NCBI GenBank assembly: GCA_963682055.1
Contig: OY821746.1
Span: 20,154,481 to 20,218,480, forward strand
Source of the DNA: Primula veris
Lineage: Eukaryota > Streptophyta > Magnoliopsida > Ericales > Primulaceae
Direction: 5' to 3'
Length of the DNA: 64,000 bases
Positions 1 to 11,576 of this stretch are shown here, in pieces. The notes beneath the pieces are model-generated. The model saw only the letters and a list, made by a program, of their open reading frames with translations, had not been told where the DNA came from and ran no database searches. Position 1 is the stretch's first letter; every line of letters starts with the position of its first letter. Both the position numbers and the translations under genes were made by a program.

Positions 1-815
1 AAAATACCTCATAGGAGATGGGCATAACCACAATGGAATCTCGTGATCCGAGTGTAGGGCGAATCAGCTACCACGCCCAGGCGAAATCTGACCCGATTCT
101 TGGCACTCTCGCACAAACCTTAGTATGTTTCTGACCTAACCCGTGGCATACTATAGGGGGGAGTTTTAATACCGTGCGTCACACACTGGTGCCGAGATGT
201 GAGGTGCAGGTGGTGATGATCACCCCGGGGTATGCGCTAGCGCCCTTGACTGGCACTCCAGAACCCGCCAACGCTCGTGAAAACCCGGGTCGGTCGGATT
301 CACTATTTCCATTTTTTTATTGACTGTTCTAAATTGCACCTATACCTTTTAGCAGGCAAGGAAACATCATTTTTTAATTATGACTTGCTGGGTCAAAGCG
401 TAGACGAGCGAGCAGAATACCTAATATGAGTCATCAAAGCCTTTCTAACCAAATTGGATGATCGAAACTTTTTGATTGTTAGCCGTAATTGTACGTACAT
501 GTAAAGAACTCAAACGTGAAAACGGTATGATAGAAAGAATGAGGCTTAGGTCGTGACGAAGATAACAGAAAAGTCCACCAACTGAGCTAGCATGTAATCT
601 TGCCGGGAGGCCTGAAGAATGAAAGACGCTCCCTAAAGCAGCTACTACTGAAGACATTGAACTCGGGTCGGGCTTCTTTCTTTGTATTACTTTATATCTA
701 TATTTGGTTCCGCTCAACTCTCCCTTCAGAGCTACCCTGTCCTGAAAGCGGAAGAGGGTCAAGATGAAACTCTTTCTTTTTAACAGCAGTTATTTGAACA
801 AAAGAAAAGGGTCCT
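1..815. other. GC-rich segment of unknown origin
   Basis: This stretch is visibly richer in G and C than the rest of the window, most clearly in 1-300. It carries no recognisable gene. A minus-strand open frame of 105 codons lies at 445-762, but I recognise no domain in it. The style of 540-780 (balanced composition, no AT tracts) reminds me of plant mitochondrial intergenic DNA, so a nuclear insertion of organelle DNA is one possibility; an old GC-rich transposon is another. It meets the broken end of a copia element near 820-830. Confidence 0.35.
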
Positions 816-819
816 TCGC

Positions 820-3260
820 GATCAAAGCCGGCAGACTGGTGCGCAAGACCAAGAAATGCGTGCAATCATTTGCAGTCGCATCATCAAACTTTCCGTGAGT
901 CCATTTGGGTCTGAACATACAGGATGTTCAATTTCAATTTCCAAACTCAAGTAATTCAAATCGAAATTTCGATTCTTACTCTTCGGAATTATCAAGTCGA
1001 CTAGACTTTTCAGGATAATCTGGATCATGAGCCATCAACTTAATGATAGGGCAAAAGGTTTGGAAAGTGCTGCATTTATGTGGACAACATTAAACATGTG
1101 ACCTTATTGTCGATGCATCAACCATAACCATTTATATTTATGGTCCGTCTTATGGTTGGATAAGTCCACAATAACTCCTTCAATTCTTTACAAGAATTCT
1201 ACGAGTTCATTTCGTGATCTTTAGACATACTAGTCTTTCAAAGTGAGCATTAGTGGCATTAATTTCGGATTAATCACGAAATATATTCTTAGAGAGAATC
1301 CAAATGCGATGCGATTATAAATCAAGCATCGTCTTTTGACCCGGGAATATCTCATCCGGTCAATGCCACAATATCAAAATGCTCTTATCAATCGACGACA
1401 GACGAATGATAGTACAGACAATCATGTCTTAGCATCTAAATCATTTATCATTTCGACGACAGGCGAAATGATAAGGTAACTTTAAATACTTTAAAAAATA
1501 TGGTAGCAACCACTTGAAAGACATTTCAACTCCTCTAAAATACGCTTTTGATCGTATTGAATGGAGGATATGTAAAGAAATTTCAATTCTTTTATGAGCT
1601 ATTACCAGATAACACTGGTTTTCTCGAATATTTTATAACTCAACAAGGTACGGCAGGACCTACATGAGTATAAGACCTCATATTTGACAAATCAATTTGG
1701 TTTTACCAAAGATTTCGATTTGGAACGACAGGTCCAGAATCGTTGTCACTGAGTACTCTTTTAGGCAAATAGTTGGTGAAATTATGTGGTACACTGTTAC
1801 CCACTATTTCCAAAAAAATCAACTACCCCACAAGTATTACCTAAAATTTCATGATTTAAAGTTTGGTCACATTTGTCAAAGGAATTTGCTTAAAACACTT
1901 TAAATTTTTCGAGAAATTTCGGGCAAACCATAATCCAAAAGTATGTCCAAATGGAAAAATCATAATCCAAATGGAAAAACATAATCCAGATGAGCGAAAA
2001 AATGGCTCAATGATTTATCAAAATCAATAAAGAAAGGTATCAAACTCATTTGAGCAACAAAATCGGGGGTCTCAATAGTTTCCTTTCAATTAACTTTAAC
2101 CACATTAGCATCGGTTTTTCCACCTTTATAATAGTTGTGAACTATTTAAGGAGTAACCGTGCATGACCTTTGTCTTTATAGCATAGAGTTGGCTCATTGA
2201 GCATTATCTCTTGCTTTGTGACAACGTGTCATATTGTTCCTTTCAATTACTGTCTTGGAGCCACAGGTTTTCGATTTTGACGATTGTCTAAAATCTCGCT
2301 TGGCTAGGCGATTCATCGGGATCGCGACAGTTCGAGTCAAGTAACACTTGTCTCGGTTCTCGATTCGTGGAAAAAAATATACACGAAGAGCATTAATATC
2401 AGGCAAACAATTCGCCATTGACCCAATAGGATTAAAACTACTCACCGGGGTAATTTTCTTATCCAATAACAGATGGGCGATAAAGGAACATGGTGAATAT
2501 AAATTCACGATACTGCTTATGGAATACAATTTCCAACCTAGTATTTTGGTGAAGGATTGCTCCAATATATCAATTTCAGACATTTGTTCACCATAGACAT
2601 CATCACGTCTCAAATGTGGCGGCGGAATAAAATCAACGCCTTAGCATTCATCATAATGGTAACAACGAACTCGTGTTTTACTCATCAAAGATGGCATCCA
2701 AAAAAAATTTGGGCATCACATTTTCACACATCAGGGTGACTAACATGCGGTGACGGAATAACATCAACGTCTAAATAGTCATTTCGCAAGTATGTTTTGC
2801 GATTTTTCTCATCATAGATGGCATCCAACATGTGTTGGGAGTTCTGGATTATTTATCATATAAAACGACTGGTTTATATGTTTATGGTTTGCACAAGCAC
2901 AAACTTTATTTCGAAACGACAGGTTCGAAAATATTAGTTTTGCTTCTCATGTGAATCGGTTCTCATTGATCGAACGACGGGTCGATACTGAAACACCAAT
3001 TCGGCGAAATATATATCACTATATAAACACACTCGGGGAAATTATTATTTAGTCAACCCCTTTCGGTAGCTCTACTTGAAAAACGACCAGGAAAGACGGT
3101 GAGGGTGGAGGGCACAAATGCCACTTAAAACCCGACCTCATTAGGATATCGACTTCCGCCTATATCTTTCCTAGACATCGTATCCAAATAGGTGAGCCTA
3201 GTTGGGGAAGGTTCATAATTTTTCCAACTTAAATGTGAATATATATGATTTCGCAAATTT
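820..3260 (-). mobile_element. Decayed 5' half of a Ty1-copia element
   Basis: Read on the minus strand, this region is colinear with the intact element at 31322-38937. From right to left it holds the leader (about 3260-2840, roughly nine of ten bases alike by eye), a gag remnant (the stretch around 2600-2640 matches the ILFRRH part of gag), the gag-pol spacer (about 2130-1840), a protease remnant (1697-1840), the pre-integrase region (about 1690-1200) and the integrase core (1115-830, still readable as LRLQMIARI-like sequence in 822-1028). The gag start is deleted and many stops and indels are present. Homology ends inside integrase near 830; reverse transcriptase, RNase H and the 3' LTR are missing. 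Weaker likeness to the AT-rich leader may continue to about 3700. No LTR is recognised. Confidence 0.85.
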
Positions 3261-4672
3261 ACATATTTTATGCATAACAGCAGTAATAATATTACATGGC
3301 AGTAATTATTAACATGGAAATTCATAAATTAATTCAATTAACATGCAATGTTATTAACTTACCACATAAACAATTATCAAGTATATATGTATTTATGTAG
3401 ACGTGGACCAAAAAGTATTAATACAAACACACATCTTGTTCATTATATAGCAAACAAACTACATATTTAATATACAATTCGTGGACAGTTAGCATTAGTC
3501 AATAAACATGCAATTCTTCAGACTATATACGCGTGGTTGCCACTGGTCTTTATACAGTTAACATGCAATACATGGTAGCAATGAAATATTATAATTCAGA
3601 TATTTAACATATCACAAATTCACAACTAAAAACCAAAATAATTAACTCAGGCTCAATTATGCAGTACGTAGTTGCAACTTTGACAAGCAAAATAAGTCTT
3701 TACTATATTAAAACGAATAAAACTTTGAAAAGGACGGTGTACGTAACCCTAAGAAACAACTTTAAATCATGAACTCTAGAAACCAGAAGCGAAGGAAACC
3801 AAATATCTAAACAGTTATGTCATACTGAGTAGATAATTCTATATCTTGGAGTAATTGTTCTACTGTTAACATTAGAAGAAATACGAATGATTTTTACAAT
3901 TGAAGATTTTAAGCAAGTATATGGGGAAAAAATGTTTTTTATTTTATTTAAATCAGTTGGAGGCGATGATCTTCTAATGTTACCAACTTACCATCATTTT
4001 GGAAGCCCCCTAAATTGTTAAAACACTGATTTGTGGTCTTATTAAGGGTAGTCTAGCGGGGATTCAAGAAAATTATGCTGCAATTCGTTCAAGGTTTAGG
4101 CATACACCATAACTCTCAAACATTAATGCTTACCTCTATAAATGGAAGAGATTTGCAGAAGGGTGAATCATTGATTAAAGGGACTTAATCTCCAAAAACC
4201 CGGATTCTCAAATCTTATTTATCATCTAATACATATAATGTAGTATCACGTAGCATCAAAGTTAAAAACTAATAGTAAAAGTAAGTAGCATCATGTAGCA
4301 TATATAATTGAATCATGAAGCATCTGTACTAAATTTTAAAAGATATTTATGTTATGTATTTTTTCATAATTAAGTAACAATAATATGTACATTTTAATCC
4401 TTTTATTTTTGCAGAACAACCAACCGACATGCCAGTTTTGGTGCAAAACAAAACATCATATTTCAATTTACTTCGCACAAGTCCTTATAGATTTCAGTTT
4501 TCGGTTTCCCTCCAAGATGCAGTACATAATCTTGTCCGGCTAAAAATCTGAATTTTTTAATTATGCCGACCCCTTTTATTCTTTTTAGGAGACTTCTATT
4601 GAACTAATGATTAAAGAGATGGGTTCTTCTATCATTTTAAAATATGATTAATATTTTAGCAATAGGTTATAG
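3261..4672. other. AT-rich intergenic DNA, no gene seen
   Basis: Up to about 3700 there are short motifs shared with the AT-rich leader of the copia family (for example CATGCAA and ATGGTAGC words), so this may be the decayed outer leader. Beyond that I see no coding frame, RNA gene or clear repeat. Confidence 0.4.
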
Positions 4673-4847
4673 CAGTGTTTTAAAAAGCAAAATCTTAGTT
4701 AAAACGTTTTTTTTAAGAGATATGCTAAAAGCGTAAGGTTTTAGCGGCCTAAAAAGCAAAAAAAACGAGCCTTTTAAGTTTTTTTGAGTTTTAAATCGAG
4801 ATTTGAATCGAGATTTTTCACTACGAATCACGCTTTTTAAAACAGTG
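4673..4847. mobile_element. Short MITE, hAT type
   Basis: A 175-bp element with near-perfect terminal inverted repeats: CAGTGTTTTAAAAAGC at the left and GCTTTTTAAAACAGTG at the right. It is flanked by GGTTATAG (4665-4672) and GGTTATAT (4848-4855), a 7 of 8 match. Eight-base target duplications and CAGTG-like ends are typical of hAT-derived MITEs. There is no coding capacity. Confidence 0.75.
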
Positions 4848-5130
4848 GGTTATATGCAAGGCCGCAAGACTTAACGTCTGAAAGTCCTTTCCACAAAGAA
4901 ACCGAGTGGGCTATCTATAAAAAAAAATGCGATTTTTCTACTCAATATTGAATAAAAAGTTCAGGCTATAAAACTATTGTCAAATAAACTTGGTCCTAGA
5001 CTATGCACATCGACTAGACTTTATGATGGGAATGGATGAAGCTCTGGAAACTACTCTAATTAGAGCTTGTTTAGGCTTAATATCTCTTTGCTTCAAAGCA
5101 CTAAGTAATTGGGTTGGTCATCTTAAGGAT

Positions 5131-5488
5131 GTGTTTTTAAGCCGAAAAACACATGAGAAAATGAAAATGATTTCCCGATAAAATATGTTTTTGTGTTTTA
5201 TTATATAAGAAAACCAATGGAAAATGAAACAAAATAAAGTGAGGAAAAACTTTATGTATAGAATGAGATAAACCATTTTTTCTTACAAAAGTGGTAGGAA
5301 AATGAAAACAATAAAACAAAAAATGGGACTACCTCCCTCTCTCTTCCATTTTTTTCTTTTATTTTCTCTTAATTTCACAACATTACAAACACATGAGTGG
5401 AAATTGATTTTAAGTTAATTTTCATTAGTTTTAGTTTCTTTTCCTTTTATTTTCTTTTTCGCAACATTTTTCGCATTTTAAACACACT
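5131..5488. repeat. Imperfect inverted repeat, MITE-like
   Basis: The left end reads GTGTTTTTAAGCCGAAAAA, and the right end in reverse complement reads GTGTGTTTAAAATGCGAAAA. The inner sequence on both sides is A-rich, with AAAATGAAAA-type words. This looks like an old non-autonomous DNA element of about 360 bp. No clear target duplication was found. Confidence 0.45.
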
Positions 5489-6745
5489 CCAGGAGTTAAC
5501 GTTTTCTTTTTTTGCCTGGAATGGATACAAGTTTTAGCATCTCATCTTCTACCAATTTGTTAGTAAGAAATACTAAACAGGAAACTTGAAGAGGATTTTG
5601 CAAGCTGCTATTTCTTCATACTGGATTTCTTAATTATAAGTTGAAGATAACACTGTAAGCATCGATATACTTATATACAATGGGAAAAGGCGGGTTCATC
5701 CGGCATTAAGCTTGATCTTAAAAAGGCCACAAAACCAGGAAATCTCATTTTTAAAGCTGATCTACAAAATGCAGTCTTGAGTTTAAGCAAACAAAGGAGC
5801 TTATACGCTTCAAATAAACAAGGCCTGAGAAGTTAACCTTTTATAGAAAAATTAAAACTTACCCTCATCTATAATTTCTCTACTGGTTCTGAAAAAGTTC
5901 GACTTGAAACCATACAATAAAAGAGAATAAAAAGGTAACATATGCGAGCAAACCACAGCTGAATAGTTAAATTGATTGAAGTGCAACCTTCTTAGCCAAT
6001 TAGCTTTAGATGGGGAAAGAAAGAACAATTTTAATATCAATTCTTAGGTAATGCATCTGTAAGAAGTTAGGTGGATATTATTAATGTAGCAGCATTTACA
6101 GAAACTGATTCAAGAAGCCAAACTATGTATTTAAGACTAAGATTGAATTTAAGCACGTTATTTACTAATTAACTTGAAATTAAGTTTGATTAGTGGGGCG
6201 CCTTGTTCTTGTCCTTTGTCCCGGAATATTCAATATCGTCTGTATAATAGATAGATCCAAATTATAGTTTACCAAGTAGGTGAAACAGTTGATATCCAGA
6301 CAATCCATTCAACATTAATAAGACTAATTAAATGATACAAGTCAAATAACAGAACCATAGTTTATACCAAATATAAATGATATCGGTGAAACCAATGCCA
6401 TGCTTAAAACCGTCCCATTAACGTATAAAATTGTCCACCAACATATCCACAGCTGTACAGACCATATTTGAAGTGTGTACGATACTAAAACCTTATTTAC
6501 TCTAATGTCAAATATCTTTTTATTCCTCGGTGAAGAACAACGAATTATACAAAAGGATCAAACTCTGGTAACTCCAACGAGAATCACTTGGACTAGACTT
6601 TTGTAACATCGAAAATTCCACATGGTTTACACCAATAAAAATAAAACTTCTTGTTCTATTTAAAGTTTAAACCCTCCTATAATATTGTAAAAGGGTCAAA
6701 ACCTTTTTCATTTATTGAGGACAAAGAATAAAAACTGCAGATCGA
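5489..6745. other. Intergenic, nothing recognised
   Basis: AT-rich sequence without a supported gene or repeat. The last 90 bases contain a CTATAATATT box (around 6675) that could serve the small ORF that follows. Confidence 0.4.
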
Positions 6746-6985
6746 ATGGCCACCTTAGCAGCTAAGATGGCATTTCAATGTCTACAGAACGAAAGTTTGT
6801 CAATAAGCGATATGGAGATTAAGCGAAGACCTTACCATCGTTATTGCAGTTGCAAAATGCACAGTTTAAAAGACGTACATGCCTATGCATGCTCTCGACA
6901 ACGCAGCTTATTCTTCCCCAAAAAACAGTTACGGAAACTCTGTTCGTTTTCCATTGCAACTTCCAAGAGATGTCCTCAAATTTAG
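6746..6985 (+). CDS. Small basic Cys-containing protein, 79 aa (possible gene)
   Basis: An uninterrupted frame opens with MATLAAKMAFQCL and runs to TAG. Its base composition is clearly more GC-rich and codon-like than its AT-rich surroundings. The product is basic, with several cysteines in the centre (YCSCKMH, YACSRQR), and has no membrane segment. I do not recognise the family, although the arrangement resembles small plant-specific proteins of unknown function. A TATA-like box lies about 65 bp upstream. Whether a spliced extension exists is unclear. It may be a real short gene, a first exon or chance. Confidence 0.4.
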   Translation: MATLAAKMAFQCLQNESLSISDMEIKRRPYHRYCSCKMHSLKDVHAYACSRQRSLFFPKKQLRKLCSFSIATSKRCPQI

Positions 6986-9900
6986 TTTTTTTTCAGGGTA
7001 AAAGTTAGCTTGTATTTCATAAGTTGCACGACTTTTGTGCACCGAGTCCCTGCAAGCACTATAAATTAGAAACTACTTTATTAATAGTACATGCATGATC
7101 AAAATTTTCAGTCGAAGTTGCTTTAGCTTTGTTTAAGCATTGAAGTACGATCTTTCTCAGTGACAGGTATTTCAATTTTCAGATACATCGTAATGTTGGT
7201 CTTTAATTAGAACAACGTTCAACCTTGTGTTTCTATATCATTGAAATTCAAAAGATTCGCAATACACATTGTTAATAACTCGACCACTAGCTAAGGATAG
7301 AGAGAAGTTAAATGTACATTTTTTTGAAAATTAGATTAAACCGCCTAAAATAGTCCATGCATCTTTTGAAGAAAAGAACTTCTTTTCATAACAGCAATCA
7401 AAAGAGGATTTAACCCTTTTGCATGGATATATCTAGCCCTTAATAAAAAGAATGTTTTCCTTGAATAATGCTATTGTATTTCATTGAAGAAAAATCACAA
7501 CTACAACTTGACCATTTTTTTTTTCTAGCTGAAGCTATCTTGTAGATGATAAATTAACGAACACGAACCACCGTTCATTAAGTTGTATTTTATGGAAACA
7601 ATTGATTGCCCTCAATGTTGAACAAATATAGGTTGCACTTTCCGTGATGTCTACCAAGTCTGCCGATTGAATTATTGACTCTTACACTTTTATTTTGTAT
7701 CTGAAAGAAAATCATACCTCACATTCCGAGAAATAACTTGCTGCCATTGAACCAAAACCAAAAGTACCAAAACTAAAACCAAAACCAAAGCAGATGAATC
7801 GGATAAAAACTGTCAAGGTAAAACTAGACTTTTCACCAGATTCAATGGGAACACATTTGGTAATATTTGTAAGTTCATGTTTTTGGTCATGTTTGTTGTG
7901 ACATAATTACATTACATGATGATGTGTGTCCATCTCTTTAACTATATTAGTTAATGCTCCACTACTTTCTTTAATATTTCAAACTGGTTCTTGCTCATAG
8001 AAATGCTTAGCTAAAGAAACGAACATAATAATAAATAAAAAACTACACGGTATATATCAATAACTTTCAAAACCACGGTTGGAGATATTCTAGAAAAATA
8101 CTTCAAAATAAAGCTGGAGAAAAAAAAAGTGTAACCTGATGGACAGCAATAAGTGTGAATTTCTGAATTTAGTGAGTGGTTTAAACCGGAAAACTAAATG
8201 TATCCACTGTCATAATTATTTTGAATGTATCCACTGTAGTTTATTTGGTGGGAAGGATTTTTCAATTTTAAGAGAGTATTTTGAATGTTTCTGGTTTTTA
8301 ATGTGACTTGGATATCTCTGTAGTTTCTATTTGCATTGGTACCGGTTTGGAATATTAAAGAAAGTAGTGAAGCGTTATTGTGTGTGGTTAAAATTAATTA
8401 GTATAACTAAAGACGGGAATCCGCTTATCTAGCCCAAATGTATATAAAATTCGATGCTATCAAGAAGATCATAAATTGGTCGGATAGAAAGGTGTCCGGC
8501 CCCGACTACATTCCTCTTTCCCGCAAAGAGAAAGAGTATGTCGGCCCCAAGACCACACCGCGAATTGCTTCTCGTGAGAATGTGCAAATTTTCTCCGAGT
8601 TTTTTCCCCCACCCAATATGTCTACCTCTTCTCGTCCCTCTCGGAAAAGGAAAAGCAGTTATATATGTAACCTCATTCTTAGAGTCCTATATTCTTCTTG
8701 TCAACATGGCCCATTCAATCCTTTGTTTCTTATAATGGTTAAATTGTTTATTTAAAAAATTAGGAAAAAAAATCTTAAAGTTTTAATTGAATATTTATCT
8801 ATATATTTCAATAATTATTTAGAGAACGGAACTCATAAATTTCTTAATTCATAAAGATATTAGAACAAAACAGACACTAAATATAAACATGATCAAAACA
8901 TGATCTTACAAATATGATTAAATGTGCTTCGATTCAAAATTAACTAGTAATTTTAAAACACGTTTATACGTATATACCAACTTTATTGGGGTTTTACTTT
9001 TCTATTCTATATGCAGAGTAACATTGCTTTTCACTTCTACTCACAGAAAAAGACAAAGAAGTCTTACAAAAATCAAATACTTAAAACCAAAACATGAAAA
9101 CAATTTAAACAAAGGGTGAAGAAAAATTTGTAGCGGCATGGAAAGCTGCATGCCATCAGCCGTTAATTAAACCAATTGGAATCAGGGTTTTTTCCTGAGA
9201 AAACAATGAAGAAGAGCCTTTAAGCTTGCAGTGAGCTTCAATGTATTTCACTAGATTCCAGAATAATACTAATATATATAACAAAGACTAGCCTACTGAA
9301 AAAAAAAGTTAGTATTCAACCCCATACAAAATTGAGAAATGATATACTAACCGGCTAAAAAAAATATATTCAAAAAACTTATCTGCCGATATGCTGGGTT
9401 AAATGTAAAAATCATTTTTATTTCGATATTGAAATCATATTTTTATTTAATTTATAATTGGTCAGTTGATAAGCTGTTTTTGATAAATTGTTTAGATGAA
9501 TATAGTAATAGTCTACAAAATTTGTTCATCTCAGTTTCTCTATACAGACCACATGAGACACTGAAATAGCATAGGTACTAAATTCTAAATCTATTGACTT
9601 ATACACTTATAGTATATGTTATATTAAAAGGGGATTTTATTTACTACGTTTGTTTTATTAAATATTAAAGTGTTACTCCCTTTACAGTTAGGCTAGCAAA
9701 TGTGACCCATCGCTCACTTAACCAATAAATTAAACGAAATGACAAAATAAAAAAAGTTCATAAAAAAGAAAAAAAAAAAGAAATAAGACTTAAAGAAAGC
9801 AGTCAAAACAATGAGAAAACCTGGAGTACGAGGAAATTGAAAAAGAGTTGATAATTCCTGGGAAAAAAAATGCAAAATTTCCAGAAAATAAAAAAAAAAT

Positions 9901-10365
9901 CTACAGATTCAAAATTTATGAGAAAAAATAATAATAATACAGAAAACTAATATCCAAAAATCGAAAAACTCCAAAAATATTTGAATTACCATAACACCCA
10001 AAACTCATTAAATTAAAATGAGAAAGAGCTCAATATCTTGGAAAAAAGAACAAAAATTTAAATAGCCAACGAGTGTCTACACAATCTAAAAGTTTGTAGA
10101 AATTTATATAAAAAGCACAAGACCTTTAAATAGTCAACGAGTATGAAGATCAGGAGATAACTAAAAACTAGAAAAAGAAATATCAAAAAAGGATTCTAAA
10201 AATCCGACAATATTTTCCTAGTTTAGAAAAAATAATAAACTCATATACACTACCTCAAACGAAAATACGGTCATATTTGAAATATATAATTTTGGTTCAA
10301 AATCTACTTTTGTCTTGCCAAAAAAATCCTAATTGTTGCCTTGCTATAATGGTCTAATAAATTTT
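6986..10365. other. Gene-poor AT-rich intergenic DNA
   Basis: Only AT-rich sequence with short local duplications is seen, for example two copies of an ATGTATCCACTGT word near 8195 and 8225. Open frames of 65-105 codons at 8438-9119 lack recognisable domains and coding bias. From about 9720 to 10250 the sequence is strongly A-rich and low in complexity. Confidence 0.45.
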
Positions 10366-11576
10366 GGATTGTTAACTTATCTACAACTTAATCAATGATT
10401 ATTTTATGAAAGTGAAACTAATTAATAATTGGTCCATTTCCCCTAAATAACCAATAAAAATGTAAAAAATAAGAAAAAATGAAAAAATTCCAGAAAATAA
10501 AAATGAAAAAATAAAAAAAATGCAAAACCCCGAAAAAACACGAATAAAAATTTAAAAATCCCAAAAAACTTAAAATCAACAAAAATCCAAAAACGCAAAA
10601 AAAAAAAAAAAAAAAAAAACAATCTGAGTCAGCTTAATTCATATTAAAAATAGTTTGAGTCCTTTTAAAAACAGTCTGATTTATTTTAAATCATTTTAAA
10701 AATATTTTAAATCGTTTTAAGTCATTTTAAAAATAGTATGAGTCGATTTAAGTTATTTTAAAAACAACATGAGTCATTTTAAGTCGTTTTAAAAACAGAA
10801 TGAGTCATTTTAAGTCATTTTAAAAATAGTATGAGTCTTTTTAAAAACAGTCTCAGTTGATTTAAGTCATTTTAAAAATAGTGTGAGTCGATTTAAATCA
10901 TTTTAAAAATAGTATGAGTCGATTTAAGTCATTTTAAAAACAGCATGAGTCATTTTAAGTCATTTTAAAAATAGTATGAGTCGTTTTAAGTCATATTTTA
11001 AAACAGTCTGAGTAATTTAAAACAATGTATGAGCGTTTAAAAACAATTTATTATTATTTTTAAATTACTAAGTGAAATATGTTAATATGTAACATTTTAC
11101 ATCCTAATTATGACTCATTTGAAAAATTATGGATCAAAATGAAACAAAAAGAAACTATCAATTTCATCTAATTTATAAAAGATGGTCCCTGCATCTTTTG
11201 AGTCACTTTTCACAGCTAGGTTTCTCAAATCCAAACCACCACGAACGACGCCGCTGCAACACTCCACAATCGTCGTCGGTGAAGTTCACTGTGGTGAATA
11301 TATATTTATATATATATGTATATAGAGAGAGAGACAGATAGAGGCGAAGACGACGAGGCTATGTCGTCAGAGTGGCGGTGAAGTCGTCAATGACAGAGCC
11401 GGCACCGTCGTGGTCTAGAGAGAGTGATATTTGAACAAATGAATTAAAACAGACTTTTTAGGGATTTTATATTTAATTGAAATATTTAAATAGTTTTTTT
11501 AAAAAAGAGACCACTCTTTAAATAGTTTTGTTTTCATAACTGATTTTTAAATAGTTTTGTTTTCATGTAACAATCC
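10366..11576. mobile_element. 1.2 kb non-autonomous repeat, copy A
   Basis: Copy A shares its architecture with copy B at 46610-47798. Both have a left end with GGATTG then an ATGAAA-CTGAAACTAATTAA-like stretch and ATTGGTCCATTTCCCC. An A-rich block (AACCAATAAAAATG, CCCCGAAAAAA, ATCAACAAAAATCCAAAAAC) follows, then repeats of an AGTCTGA word, a GC-rich island and AGAG/TATA microsatellites. The right end in reverse complement is again AAGGATTG plus ATGAAAACAAAA. No transposase is present. The TIR carries repeated subunits, which suggests a Mutator-like or foldback element, but I cannot assign a superfamily. Confidence 0.65.
10613..11040. repeat. Minisatellite, about 30-bp unit
   Basis: Many degenerate tandem copies of a unit close to GAGTCATTTTAAGTCATTTT followed by AAAAACAGTAT or AAAAATAGTAT. 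It lies inside the 1.2 kb repeat and is replaced in copy B by shorter AACAGTCTGAAA repeats. Confidence 0.8.

Noticed and set aside
2194..2613. Long minus-strand frame of 139 codons
   Set aside because: It is a shadow of the decayed copia gag region. Aligned to the intact copy it is not in a single gag frame, and it has no domain of its own.
8438..8755. Plus-strand frame of 105 codons, with an overlapping 65-codon frame
   Set aside because: No recognisable domain, no coding bias, and the two frames overlap in different phases.
11129..11341. Plus-strand frame of 70 codons
   Set aside because: Lies inside the 1.2 kb repeat and ends in an AGAG/TATA microsatellite. At most it is a captured gene scrap.
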